Source: DSSB01 sp046346845 (GTDB lineage Bacteria; UBA10199; DSSB01). From it: a stretch of 64,000 nt of DNA. A program made the translations under genes and the position numbers. A model generated the notes under the pieces. It searched no databases and was not told the origin of the DNA. It worked only from the letters and a program-made list of their open reading frames with translations. How positions within the stretch are numbered: the first letter of the stretch is position 1; each line of letters opens with the position of its first letter. Location: contig JAXMHH010000002.1 in NCBI GenBank assembly GCA_046346845.1, positions 496,001 to 560,000 of the forward strand, written 5' to 3'. Below are positions 21,201 to 30,300 of the stretch, piece after piece.

Positions 21201-24116
21201 CCGGCCGATAGCGGCATTTTGCCATGGCTGCTGGGAACGGGAGCGGCCCTACTCTCCTTTGGCCTGGGGACTTGGTGGTTGTCCTCCAAAAAGGGAGGCA
21301 AGGGCTCTGAAGAGTTGCGCGGCCGCCGCGGATCGGCCGCCGAAAAATTGGACCAGACCCAACCTCTCCTGAAAGGCCCCGTCACCCTCTCCACCAAAGC
21401 CGGCATTGGCTTGGACCTGGCGAGCTTCCTCGCCGATCGGCCCCTGCTGGCGGATTCGGGACGGGATTTCGGCCTCTCCCGGGCCGAGATGCTGCGCCTG
21501 GAGGGCATCTTCGAACGCGGCGGATCGGTGGACGTCCTCGACATGGGCGGACGACGCTGGATCATGGTCACGGACTTGGTCTCGGGGGCCGAAACGATCA
21601 ATGGCAAGCCGGGGAGCGAGCAGGAGTTGGCCTTCTATGAGGCCTGGAAGGTAGAGCACGGCATCCCCAAGGCCGACAAGGCGCAGGCTCAGCGCGCCTG
21701 GAAAGAATTGCAGCAGCGCGCCCAAAGTCTTGGGATCGTCATTCAATTCGATCGAAACGTAGTTAGTACCGATGCGGATGCGATGGCCCAGGCCGTGGAG
21801 GCGCACGCCGGTTACGTGGTGTACCTGAACGAGCTGATGAAACTGCTCCCCGATTCCATGATCAAAAATTCCAAGTTCAAGGGGATCCGGCTGGGCTCGC
21901 CTCGTTCCGACGCGGCTCAGTTAAGCCGCTACGATGAGCAGAGCCAAATGGTGGACCTGTTCAGGGGCAGCTTCACCGGGGCGCGCCGCTATCTGGCCGG
22001 GCTCTTCTTCCACGAGGTCGGCCATTCCACCGCCGAACGCTACATGCCCGGGGCCCAGGGCGATCCCAAGATCCCCGCCGCCGTGCGCGACCAAATGGTG
22101 GAGGCCCACCGCGTCTTGGCCGCCTCTCCCAAGGGGATGCTGGGCCTGGATTGGGCCAATGGACCCGAGGGGAGGGCGGGCTATCAGGCCAGCTACAACG
22201 AATTCCTCGCCGAGTTGAATTTGATCTACGTCACGGCCGGACCGAAATTGCGGGCCCACATCGAGGGTTTTCCGCAGGGCAGCGCCGAACGGAAGGCCTG
22301 GGATTTCGTCTACGGCGAGATGAAAAATCGAATCTTCGGCGGCATCGAGTACGGCTACGACCAGGCCTTCCAGCCCAAGGCGCAGAAGGCGCCGGTGCTG
22401 CAGCCACTGCCCGTGAGGAAGCAGGCCGTCGCCCCTGCGGTCGCCAAACCCGCGAAGGTCGAGGTCAACAAGGCCCCCGTCGCGGAGCCCGTCCCCGGGC
22501 CCGTCGACATGGTGCTGCAAGACAATGCTCCGGGGCAAGGTAGACAGGGTAGCCTGGCCAAGCCTGCCACCGCCGAATACGGCTCCTTCTCGGTCGTCAC
22601 CGGCGAGGGCGTTGGCTACAAGGCGGATCACAACGAGGACGGCTTCGTGCAAGGCAGGAATTGGGGCCTGGTGCTGGACGGTATGGGCGGGATGGGCTCG
22701 GGCGACAAGGCCAGCGAGCTCGCTGGCAAGCAATTCGCCATCGAGATGCAGACCCACGGCGACATGGTTCGCGCCATGGTGGCCGCCGGCGACGCGGTCA
22801 ACGCCAGTCCCTACGCAAGTGGGGGGGCGGTGGCGGTGGCCCATCAGATCGTCCGCAATCCCGACGGGAGCTACACCGCCCGGATCGTCCATGTCGGCGA
22901 CGCCGGCGCCATCGTCTTCCGCCGCAACGCCAAGGGGGAGTTCGAGCAGGTCTTCCGCACCGAGGAACAATCCATCGCCGGGATGGAACGCAAGATGGGC
23001 AAGCTGCACAACACCATGGAGATGCGGATTTCTCCCCAGGCCAACGTGGTGTTGGGCGGCCTTGGCGTCGGCAAAAAGGCGCAGCCAGAATACAACGAAG
23101 TTCGCCTCCAGCCGGGCGACGTCCTGCTCTCCTTTTCCGACGGGGTCGGCGACAACGTCAGCGCCAAGGAGCTCTCGGATATCCTCAAGGCCTCCGGCAG
23201 CGCCCAGGAGGTCGCGACGCGGGTCAATGAGCTGGTCCTCTGGAAGATGGAACAGCTGGCCAAGGCCAAGGCCGTCGCCAAGGGACAATCCAATGAGGGG
23301 ACACTGTTAGAGAGCTATGTCGAGCAGGATGCGCAGGGCCGGAAGGTCCATCGTTGGAAGGTGGAGCTGGCGGATATGCTGGGCTACACCATCAACGAGA
23401 GCGGCAATGTCTTCGACGCCCAGGGCCGGCTAGTCGACCATTACAAGGCCGACAACGTGACCATCCACGCCTACGTCCATGACTTGCCCGGCGCCGACGC
23501 GGCCAAACCCGCCGCGCCCAAGCCCGCCGTCGGACCGATGGACTTCTCCGACGTCAAGACCGTGATTGTGCCCAATCCGATGAATGCGCCGGGCGTGCGC
23601 TGGATGCCGAACGGCGAATGGGTCTTGCCCCAGGGTTTTCAATCCGTCACTGTCGGCAGCGATACCGGCAAGGGGGCGATGATCTTGGTGCGCGACCCTA
23701 GGGTGTCCGGCCGTCATGCGGAGATCTTGGAATCGGCCGGCGAGTTTTGGCTGCGCGACAGCGGTTCCACCAATGGGACCTACCTCAACGGGAAAAAATT
23801 GGAATCGCGAGACACGGCGATCCTCTCTTCGGGGGACGTCCTGACCTTCGCCAACCAGAGCTATCAATTCGACGCGCAGAACGGCTCGGCCAAGCTGACC
23901 CCGGTGCTGTTCGTGCCCTCGGGTCAGACCACTCTCCAGATGGGCCCGGCGACCCTCTTTCAGGGGAACCCCGGCGTCTTCTTCATCCGCAACGACGGCT
24001 CGATGCCGTTGAAGGTCGGGGGCTCGACGATTCCCGCCGACGGCAACGCCTATCGGATCCGGGATCGCGAGCTGGTGCAGATCGGCGAGCAGAACTTCAT
24101 CTTCCGGCAGTTCTAA
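12231..24116 (+). CDS. Giant multidomain protein A: helical repeats, DHH-like, zincin, PP2C, FHA
   Basis: A single 3961-codon ORF. Order, approximate residues: 1-560, TPR-like module with a twice-repeated DG..KI..EVF segment; 560-1435, long helical region; 1440-1650, Gly/Ala-rich hydrophobic domain; 2036-2045, acidic linker VTDDMILPLE; 2100-2500, segment with DHH at 2146-2148 and a later TTDNLADGG, suggesting a DHH-type phosphoesterase; 2567-2650, FHA-like; 2966-3018, two hydrophobic stretches, the second a good membrane helix; 3060-3390, zincin with HEVGH at 3261-3265 and Glu3324/3328 as candidate third ligand; 3450-3745, PP2C with NED at 3468-3470, DGMGG at 3483-3487, FSDGVGDN and a late ADN; 3790-3880, FHA with SGRH and STNG; then a second FHA-like tail. 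No signal peptide. Start chosen for AAGGGG upstream. It is paralogous to the next gene. PP2C and FHA are confident; the DHH call is tentative. Confidence 0.85.
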   Translation: MGKTIPQSGSPSLFFLDQLHRAGVQDSEIDGTVADDAVGGPGVGICRTGGAKDGKVEASEIFAVAFNNLVKHGETLKRYFQKLDLPEVAHLQNDGQFDATYRERVQKELLGSDPQRSLKAWPNPKKLSAQDPGYAAEWLRWAAGHTRLPLLPYKEQVEVLKQVGLGEVQVKGELGKLWKGQTLPKLVAQASVLRGEELLREARELRGVGDAKQAQDREKSAARLFRTAVELDGQNPGARRHWAEALAAQGRYEEAGLHFAQALRTEPDLAVIGSILERLSGKHGDEMLGKQPDAYSFVGLNLKAAGRYGEAALIFHQAAEAATAAGQHEKSLAFTEQEMLAQEAANPYLRQFSQESNPVAHALYGALRDAGIPSALIDGASGKEGDLPDHKIDAAEVFGYLDGHLNEPRVQAALKKVHFQVPWLDAKGRLKKEFDTPEFAKQSFAQRMAAWHAKQAASGAKGSGHDTILEKHLLMASYYEPDQAARQRALGDFYATRDPAKARDAYLKAVGLDPTDKSLQLPLGKALAETGDSKGAVAAFDAYLAVHPDDTSVQTLRSQAERGRQSDLRKGFDTELLRFHSLAQVKPAEALASLKTLEGLAAELENAKAVDPLDRIQNLQRTQTFYDSVINLEAAHTTYDRDTIWNAQSRLYKAFSEAGQTLRDSLKVPEGGTPTREQVDRALAFAALVSEDKTYRFARGQQENLQTAAKLIDRAPSSVLNDADRIAAYDRLFAQYGQLVKQRGKYANDYKGELKETMHQAAASLLSLQYGVGDSPEKKLAGEVLTRLIDDANTKMLPFCSSEGLKTFVQKSAEAETAYQAALKVTDVRERRGALLQAMGNFARLQDEKKVGEALAQLQATVDDKMSDADKLQILTGAYLAVRDSGLPQETQLLDSSKLLAFKMSLLKDTSSPSADVKRLLLLKSYYETVGDSAGIKGIAASLEATRDSLLNELHYGRPAEGKPKPTDAKTRLELASLSVQIDQALLSNDLSGGPVGKLSKEERTTLYLARLEVWRKELAKATGLPYAERLEQARALAQSAATYKSLSEGDQAFLDKTKVDASLAALEKEIAPLLQEYFAQDEKASPAQKALAEKITQDLQDRFHAALTQGDAAWISANLSGDAMLAFGEKSQMAHSLLMEAGAKLGPKAVQTRLQATALFLELGLDGRVKEAMGPVQEFAMKLRDPKQKAGMLLTVTQAYQQAGLKTEAKAALQAVIDLDSPSAPREVHELAVLAKGMQQLNAGELGAAQETLAGIPKNPMAQLMLAKLTEGTEQRRLRMTFDALAPVLFSIYQGKKTDLTDAQAAEIREKVQATLQRWQKQLASGEIRSLDDAFRNDLGGFYHESFEGEVTKSFIRRISNPDMTDQEFASTLLGFSKSMLRAEKYAAAMGIAQLLEQDPQLGAAAKAVLADIPGQARLDGILRSLKNMTIIFAESDEEALKSAAIMIVSFGVGRLLAVGAEAAWVARAATFIESPIVLRASTFAVKTTAEAAGFTLGSMTMETIWSGKTSHWNLKHFGTEFGSMLVTFFLLHGVGMGMQGFSAASARYLGRAEAGMARALEGGGGIGGAAFNVRLATGMNAVAKSGVTAWGSRILAFTGTEYVNEAIGLRPKENVPFWIRLAGSAVTDAQMVMAGKGLDAVSGGRISKLEKASQMKLAQHQMNFQAKELMPLVERMGFDVKSPAGRMVWEALLTSRVQGESLKSIEARTSAAEQARLDKAVAEAWGLDPKSPEGQGAKAQLMAYAQLHPFASPGKPLGAAETAEIVTKLNGEAAKLLRDAGIERGPAFEALRRGILGFALQSGLEPSQVGEYARHAKALQAPLQGIADRVLGPDGAKTPEGQALMGELAVYAMFRAPSAEKFAEPLQALASPELGGELHTLLKNRADLLFGKHGAETPAGRAFMAKLLLRALHGSEQASDLVPALQATETFTLSVAPLADVAGFKHPKDRLALASWAQENGLSAEALRGMTTLVLRGEIELRSEAGTLHLVKVPAGEQAAKAAEVRERLPELPSEFLREDPAALRRAEEEIIPVTDDMILPLEPEGKVGDRNLGVATFKPMPAIEAKADKIAKAKPSAERLARYSDYIMKKEGLTREEADARALQWAEQVILDARTHQLKQTHIYDTSLVPRPETQHLDKATIDHHGRFGNPKNATEQLLDRLEATLDIVRDDPQALKAAREDKTAMKTAGGDPVVAAALRELNLREVTTDNLADGGWCVWIAKNQARVLGDPGLRKLIAEATHFEDFSAFGTEYNPKDPSVRLQAALFQKYGEILKDNGIIGSDRFPPEKAEKVMGEALAAIDKMVGDPAAREAAAAEFFQKVEAGREKAAADALMPEASVHDADTNLSFFDLTKLGDFTVFQQWLALPRVEPKAGSPDTLQVSVVPMKPATARDGSAAPRTLQIVAIPNGRELPSGKGLLSVLERMNAAEKAKAEKLGVEANTWFGKDNVILPNPAKGGTLLTPKEVSDILTSPEAALFRAPDKVIPLPKVADADATKNITPKKIKPPADDQATNPGFKTPPQAIAARRAATPTPVEKLPETPIEVLSPISLGEAAKLPPAEVSRDGQRIPLSFEAGAVVPLGVQDGALVQGAEVKAPLAEIEVMKSDRGELGFYFRRSGDAEHVELTPGTKFKVGDAEFTWEGPTEPLRPQLKLVDGEPTKREGVPLGAKPPTLKGKPGFSPTEVNAHAFLDFYFGENGSYATVKALSERSAGGDRDLWADQASDFLMRLTTFRSKVERFDQLEKDFDAHRAEFKAAEGKDPAKAAEAARAAEASLAERKALELELEKDLTSLQAEPYNQVELQYQERIEVSEKQLIPLDFALATAQVEATIAVRGTNETPALHFETVYKPLLELPESHYDQGFKRLPLGELVRAEVRVTKWEAAERALDLMVDEGILGREQLPDLAQLRASGAREFSVRAEIPGEGPVEVIFRFEGKAEVPAKPVEKPASGTPDKGSATMAGMFLGLTTLLAPEVAHAATEFGAPADSGILPWLLGTGAALLSFGLGTWWLSSKKGGKGSEELRGRRGSAAEKLDQTQPLLKGPVTLSTKAGIGLDLASFLADRPLLADSGRDFGLSRAEMLRLEGIFERGGSVDVLDMGGRRWIMVTDLVSGAETINGKPGSEQELAFYEAWKVEHGIPKADKAQAQRAWKELQQRAQSLGIVIQFDRNVVSTDADAMAQAVEAHAGYVVYLNELMKLLPDSMIKNSKFKGIRLGSPRSDAAQLSRYDEQSQMVDLFRGSFTGARRYLAGLFFHEVGHSTAERYMPGAQGDPKIPAAVRDQMVEAHRVLAASPKGMLGLDWANGPEGRAGYQASYNEFLAELNLIYVTAGPKLRAHIEGFPQGSAERKAWDFVYGEMKNRIFGGIEYGYDQAFQPKAQKAPVLQPLPVRKQAVAPAVAKPAKVEVNKAPVAEPVPGPVDMVLQDNAPGQGRQGSLAKPATAEYGSFSVVTGEGVGYKADHNEDGFVQGRNWGLVLDGMGGMGSGDKASELAGKQFAIEMQTHGDMVRAMVAAGDAVNASPYASGGAVAVAHQIVRNPDGSYTARIVHVGDAGAIVFRRNAKGEFEQVFRTEEQSIAGMERKMGKLHNTMEMRISPQANVVLGGLGVGKKAQPEYNEVRLQPGDVLLSFSDGVGDNVSAKELSDILKASGSAQEVATRVNELVLWKMEQLAKAKAVAKGQSNEGTLLESYVEQDAQGRKVHRWKVELADMLGYTINESGNVFDAQGRLVDHYKADNVTIHAYVHDLPGADAAKPAAPKPAVGPMDFSDVKTVIVPNPMNAPGVRWMPNGEWVLPQGFQSVTVGSDTGKGAMILVRDPRVSGRHAEILESAGEFWLRDSGSTNGTYLNGKKLESRDTAILSSGDVLTFANQSYQFDAQNGSAKLTPVLFVPSGQTTLQMGPATLFQGNPGVFFIRNDGSMPLKVGGSTIPADGNAYRIRDRELVQIGEQNFIFRQF

Positions 24117-24122
24117 AAAAAT

Positions 24123-24151
24123 AATAATTTCAAAGAGTTGAAATTATTTTT
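24123..24151 (+). terminator. Intrinsic terminator after giant gene A
   Basis: Perfect 11-base stem (AATAATTTCAA at 24123-24133, TTGAAATTATT at 24138-24148), AGAG loop and a trailing T-run, starting seven bases after the stop codon. The stem is A/T-rich but uninterrupted. It separates giant genes A and B into two transcription units. Confidence 0.75.
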
Positions 24152-24186
24152 CCCAACAAGCAATTCCTGTGCATCATTTTGCGATT

Positions 24187-24203
24187 CGGGCACGGAACTT
24201 GCT
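24187..24203 (+). promoter_or_regulatory. Putative sigma54 promoter of giant gene B
   Basis: CGGGCACGGAACTTGCT is close to the sigma54 consensus: GGCACGG at -24 and TTGCT at -12, with GG at 24189-24190 and GC at 24201-24202, exactly ten bases apart. Only the T before GG is changed. It lies right after the terminator of gene A, with a leader of about 96 bases. Confidence 0.7.
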
Positions 24204-24274
24204 TTAACCTCTCCTACTTATTCTGGGGGCCCGGATAGGGGTCTGTGGTCTCCAGTTTCATCCATTTGCAGCCA

Positions 24275-24288
24275 CTTACGCGCGTAAG
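24275..24288. promoter_or_regulatory. 14-bp palindrome in the leader of giant gene B
   Basis: CTTACGCGCGTAAG is perfectly self-complementary. It falls about 60 bases downstream of the predicted start of transcription and 22 bases before the start codon, where a bound protein or a folded leader could influence expression. Role unknown. Confidence 0.4.
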
Positions 24289-24309
24289 GATGGCGACGGG
24301 GGACACCAG

Positions 24310-27300
24310 ATGGAAAAGGCCTTCGGCTCGACCGAGACCAATGCCCAGTTTTTTTACGACCTCTTGCACGGCGACTCCAGCGGCATTCCCGACGAGCAGA
24401 TCGACGGGGCCTTGTCGGATCCCATGGCGGACGCGAAGGCCTTTCCCGCCAACACTCCGAATTCCCCCGACAATTCTCTCCAAGGCCACGAGGTGGTGGC
24501 CGCCGCCTTCAACCGCATCACCAAATATTACCCGAAGATCACCGAGCACTTTCAGTCCCTAGGCCTCGACCTCACCGCCATGCTGGGGACCGACGGTGCC
24601 CTCAAGCCCGACTTCGTCACCAAGGTGGTCGCGCGCGTCTCGGGGAAGGACCCGGCGGCACCGAAACAGGCCCTCGCCTACCAATCGGTCCAACTCTACC
24701 TTGCGGAGAAGCATCAGATTTCGACGCGGGATGCGGCCTTCGCCGAAAAACTCAAGGCCTTCGAGGAACTGCCCCAGGCCGACCGCGACGCCGAGCTCAA
24801 GAAGTTTTTCTCGGACGCCAAGAACGTGGGCAAACTGGTGCGTTGGGCCTTCCGCTTTACGGAATTTTCCCTGCTCCCCTTCAAGGACCAGGTCGAGGTC
24901 TTCAAGCAGGCCGGTTACGACGAGGCGGTGGTGAAGGCCGAGTTGGCCCAGCTCTGGCAAGGCCGCGGCCTGCCCAAGCTGGTCGCCCAGGCCGCCTTGC
25001 TCAAGGGCCTCGAGCTCGAGGAGGAGGCGAAGACCCTCGAGGGCGACGCCGCGCAAAAGAAAAAGCACGAGGCGCGCATGCTGTTTCGCGCCGCGGTCGA
25101 GCTCGACAACCAAAATCCCCTGGCCCGGCGGCGCCTCTCCTCCCACCTGTTGCGGGAAGGCAAGAACGAGGGCGCCAGCTTCCACCTGGCCGAGGCGGTA
25201 AAATCGGAGGGTGAACTCCGGTATTTGATCGAGATTGTCCAGGGCCTGGAGATCGGCGACAAGCGCCTGCTGGGTGGACAGCCGGACGCCTGGTCTTTTG
25301 TCGTGAATAACCTGGTCGCGGTCAAGCGTTACGGCGACGCGTCGGCCGTCTACCACGAGGCTGCGCGGCTCGCGACCGCGCGCGGCGACCATGCCGCTTC
25401 CATCGCCTTCACCGAACAGGAATTGCGGGTGGACGAGGCGGGCAAGCCCTACACCCTCGCCTTCACCAAGGAGCAAAACGGAATCGCCTACGCGGTCTAC
25501 AAGGCCTTGACGGCCCAGGGCCTGCCTTCGGCCTTAGTCGACGGATTGGGCGACGGCGAGGCGAGCGACCGCAAGATCAGTCCCACGGAGGTCTTCGCCT
25601 ACCTCGACGGGCATTGGAAGGAAGAGCGGGTCCAAAAGGCGATGCGGTCCCTGGAGTTTCCCGCCCTGCCTTGGGAGCAGCCCGGCGCCAAGCAGCCCTA
25701 CGCCGACGCCGCCTTTGAGAATCTGAGCTTTCCCCAAAAGATGTCCGCTTGGCATCGCTACGACGCGGAGCAGCTGAAGGCGAAGCAGCCCGTCGACGCG
25801 GCCGCGGTGGAAAAACACCTGCGCATCGCCAGCCTCTACGAGCCCAAGCTGCCGGAACGCCACCGGGCCCTCGGCGATTTTTTGATGTCGCGGCAGGAAT
25901 ATTCCAAAGCTCTCGCCGCCTACCAAATGGCCGACCAAGCGGCGGGGTTTTCCGATCCGGCGATCAAGGTCCAGCTGGGCCACGCCTTCTTCGGGACCGG
26001 CGATTTCAAGAGTTCCCGCGATATGTATACGGTCGCGCTGGAGAAAAACCCCAAAGATGTTTCCCTCCTCAAGCTTCGCCTCGAGGCGAACCAGCTTTAC
26101 TTGGCGAAGTTGGATCCCGCCAAGGACGCCGACGCCGCGAAGGCGGTTCAGGCCGAGCTGGGCAAGGACGGCGCGATGTTGTTGGCGCTGGATGCCAAGG
26201 CCGAAAAGGAGAAGCTGGCCGGCTTGGAAAAGTTATTGGAAGGCCTGCACGAGGGGGACGTCGACAAGGCCAGGACCATCGCGGCCATCGCCGGCGCCAA
26301 GCCCGACCAAGTCGGAGGGATCTCGAAACAGGACGCCATCGCCGCGGTCGAGGGACTGGCCTACAACTACCTCACCCTCGCGGAACAGTCTTATGCCGAC
26401 CCCAAGGACAGCGAGCTGGTGCGCGGCGAGCTCAACGGTCTGGCGGTGGAGTGCTTCCAAGTCCTGAAGCGCTATGCGGAGAAAGACTCCGATCCCGAGG
26501 TCCAGCGCATGGCGAAGGTCTACGAGGCCTCCGCGCTCTTTGCCCAGGGCAAGATCGACGAGGCCGCCGAGCTGCTGAAGCCCATCCGCAAGCTGCCCCA
26601 GGCCGGACGCATCCTCAAGGCGATCGAGAACGGGCAGGCCCGCCTGATCAACGCCTCCGCCGTGGAGGCCTGGGAACTCTACAACAAGGACATGGAGAAT
26701 GCCGAGACCGATTCGGCCAAGGGTTGGGCCTCCCGGACCAGCGTGGCGAGCGTCCAAGAGAAGTGGGCGAAGGAAAAGGCCATCACCGCCGCGGTGAAGG
26801 AAAAGATCAAGAACGGCGAGGCCTCGACGATCTCGGAGGCGCTCAAGCTGCTGTCGGAAACGGCCAGCGGCGACGTGAAGGAACGCGCCCAATACTATTT
26901 GAGCACCGCCTGCCGCGCCAACGGCACCGGTCCGATCGGGGACCTGATCGCCTACGCCTCGACGAATCCTCCCTCGGCCTCCGACGCCGCGCTGATCCTG
27001 CAAAAGGCCTTCGACATCGAGGCCACCAGGGGCGCGCTGGAATCTTCCTTCGCCATCTATTCCATCCTGCAGGCCGTCTCTCCGGAGGCGGACATCAAGA
27101 AACGGGCCCAGGCGGGGATGGACGCGCTGCAGGGGAAGGCCGGCTTCGGACGTTCGGTGGAGAAATTCTTCAAGGTCCACAGCGGCCAAGGCCTGGCGCT
27201 CGACGTGGGTTTGATGTTCCTCGCCGCGGGGCTGGGCAACCTGGCCAAGCTGCGGATGCTGATGAAGCTCGAGCAGGTGGGCGTCAGCGGTTACCGCGCG

Positions 27301-30300
27301 GTCGTGATCGCCAACGCGGTCGGGATCGGGGCGGAGGCCACCGCCTTGTGGGGCGCCAACACGGTCAAGGACGCGATGTTCACGGATCCCAGCAAGGTCT
27401 TCTCGAAGGAGCACCTGCTCAAGAGCTATGGTTCCACCCTCCTGATGATCGGCGGCCTCAAGGGCTTTGGAAAACTGGCCGAGGGGCTCGGGCCCCGGGC
27501 CGCGAAGAGCCTGGGCCTGGTCACCGAGGGCGGCGCGACCCTGACTAAGGGGGGCAAAGTCCTCGTTTGGGGCATCGGCCAGGCCGGCGGCCTGGGCGGG
27601 ATGATCGCCACCAGCCATGCGAATCAAGCGCTGAAGCTCACCCCCAAGCCGGTGGGTGGCTGGAAAGAGGGCCTGGTCAACGACGTCTTCGGCTACGTGC
27701 AGTTTGCCATCGCCCACAAGGTCGCGGACAGCGTGGTGAAGGGAAAGATGACCGAGGTCGCTCAAAAGCAGCACAGCGGCATCGCCTTCCACGAGGCCCT
27801 GCTGGTCTCGCGCGGCAACGCGGACGCGCTCGGTTTCACGGCGCAAAAATTCGAGATCAAGGTGGGGAAGGACGGTGCGCTCAGCGCCAACGGCAAGCCA
27901 CTGAACGCCTATCCCGAGGAAGTGCAACGCGCGCTCGAGGCCAGCCTGAAAAAAGGCAAGGGCGACGCGGTGGTGGATCAGACCGTCTTTCTAGAAAGCC
28001 CGGAACGCAAATTGTTGGTGGGCCTCTTCGTGGAGGCCTCGCTCAATCGGCCGGGATTTTCCGGCGGAAAACTGACCAAATTGCTCGCGGCCAAGGATGT
28101 CGCCGGGGCCAACGCCTACCTCAAGGAGTTCCAGCTGCCGCTGCAACTCAATGCGGACGGGGAATTGCTCGCGACCCCCGCGGGCGAGCCTTCCCCGCAC
28201 CAGCAGTTGGGGATCAAGGCACCTGAGGCCAAGCCCGAATCCTCGGATGGAAAGGATCTGCCCTTCGTCCCCGACCAAGAAGTCGTCTTGCTGGAGGATG
28301 GCATGACGCCCGAGCCGAAGAAATTGGCCGCGCGTAAGACGCCCGCGAGCCAGCCTCCGGCCAAGGAGAAGGTCGGGGATTCCCCCGTGAAGCCGGTGAC
28401 CTCGAAGGCGCCCCTCCCGCCGACCCTGCGGCGCGCCTTGTTGGTGGACGCCCAGGGCAAGGCCGTCGAGCTGGATTTCAACGAGGCAGGCCTGGCCTTC
28501 CTGGACGGCAACGGGTCCTCCGTCACTCCGGTGCCCGGTGGGAAGTCGCCGCATGCCGAGATCGCCGTGACCTCGGCGGGGAAGGGCGAGGTCCTCTTCC
28601 AAGTCCGCGCCCTGGGTTCGGAAAAGCTGCAGACCGTGGATGCGGACGGCAAGGTCCAAGAGGTGACCGCCACCTACCGGCCCCTGCGGGACGGCGAGAG
28701 GCTGCGCGTCGGGGACAAGGAATTCACCTGGTTCGGCCCGAAGAACCGGGCGGCTTTTGCCGTTCAATCCAAGGTCGTCACGGTGTTCAACGGCCGGGTG
28801 CTGTTGGAAGACGCCGCCAAGGTCCAGGAGCGGGCGGAATGGGCCAGCGAGTATGTCCAAGGCCTCGAAAAGACCTTCGTGAAGCGGGAGAGCCTGTTCG
28901 GCGACGCCGCCCGCCAGTTCGCCGCGCGGGTCAGCAAGGATCCGCGCCTCAGCCATGGGGAATTTCGCGATGCCTTCGTCGCCCGTTGCGATACGGTGCT
29001 GGCGGCCTTGCGCCCGATCATCGATCGCTTGCCGGAAAATCAGCAATCGGATCTTGCCTTCAGTTTCATGAAGCAGGTCCTGGAAGGGAAACTCAGTCTG
29101 GGTGACGCCCGTCTCCTGACCGCCAGCGTCGAATCGGGCGACCTGGTGATCCAGCACGTCACACCGGAGCAGGGCAAGGCCTATGATTACGCGATGGTCC
29201 CGGCCGTGAAGGGCGAGCCCCTGCTGCAGGGCGCGGGTCTCTTGGAAGGGACCCAAGGCGCCGCGACCTTGAAATTCAACCGGACCGTCTACGACGTGGC
29301 CAAGATCGGGGGCGCGCTGCTGCAGTTCCGCCAGGGAATGCCGCGGAACGGGAACCCGCCCAATTACTATGTGGTCAACCGCAGCGAGCAGGTCCTGTTG
29401 GAGATCTACGACCTCAATACCCAGAGCTTCCGGCCCTTGGATCACAAGCAGGAGGCCGTGATCGCGGACGGCGCGATCCTTCGGGTCGGCGACCGCAATT
29501 ATATCTTCCACGCCCCGGAACGCTTGGCGTCCGAGCTCGCCGCCCGCAACGAGATCCTGGCGGAGCGGGAGCTACTTGCTTACAAGCGCGGCGAAATTTT
29601 GGCCATCCCCGACGCGGCCCCGGAAAAGGCGAGGGAGATGGACCGGCTCTTCAAGTTGGAGCAGGACTTTCGGGACAAGATGCAGGCCGCGGGGCGGGAC
29701 GCGGACGGGAATTCCGCCCTGCAAAAGGAGATCTCCCACTTGGCGGCGGGCAACACCGAGTTCGCCAAGGCGGCCCGCGAGGCCCTGGCCGGCAAGCTCG
29801 ACGCCGCGCAATACCGCCGCGCCCAGACCGAATTAGGCAAGAAGATGGTCGCGGAGCATCGCGCCGCCCTCGAGGACGTCGAGTCCTTCCTCGGCGGCCT
29901 TGCCGCGGATCCCGCCCTCGAATACCGCTTCGCCGAGCTGCGCGACGAACAGGGAAACTGGGTGGAAAATCCCCATGCCCGGCTGAAGGACCCTGCCGAC
30001 CTCGCCCCCAAGCTGGCCCGGCGCGGCTGGACCGAGCTGGCGCCGCTCACGGACATCGGGGGCGCGAGGATCGTGGTCCGCAGCACCAACGACGCCCTGC
30101 CCATCGCCGAGGCCATCGAGAAGCAATACAAGGTGCGTGACCAGATCGGCGGCGACGGTGCGATGGAGCTCGACCTGATCGGGGCGGAGTTTCAGGACGG
30201 CACCGAGGTGATGCATGTCAGCTATAAGCCTGACAAAGACCATCCCGACCGCCTGATTATCGGTTCCTCGACCGGCTACCGCGCCATGCACATCGTGGTG

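Noticed and set aside
12231..24116. Possibility that giant gene A is several genes joined by error
   Set aside because: No stop, no internal ribosome-site/start cluster, uniform codon use, and the same domain order in the adjacent paralogue argue for one protein.
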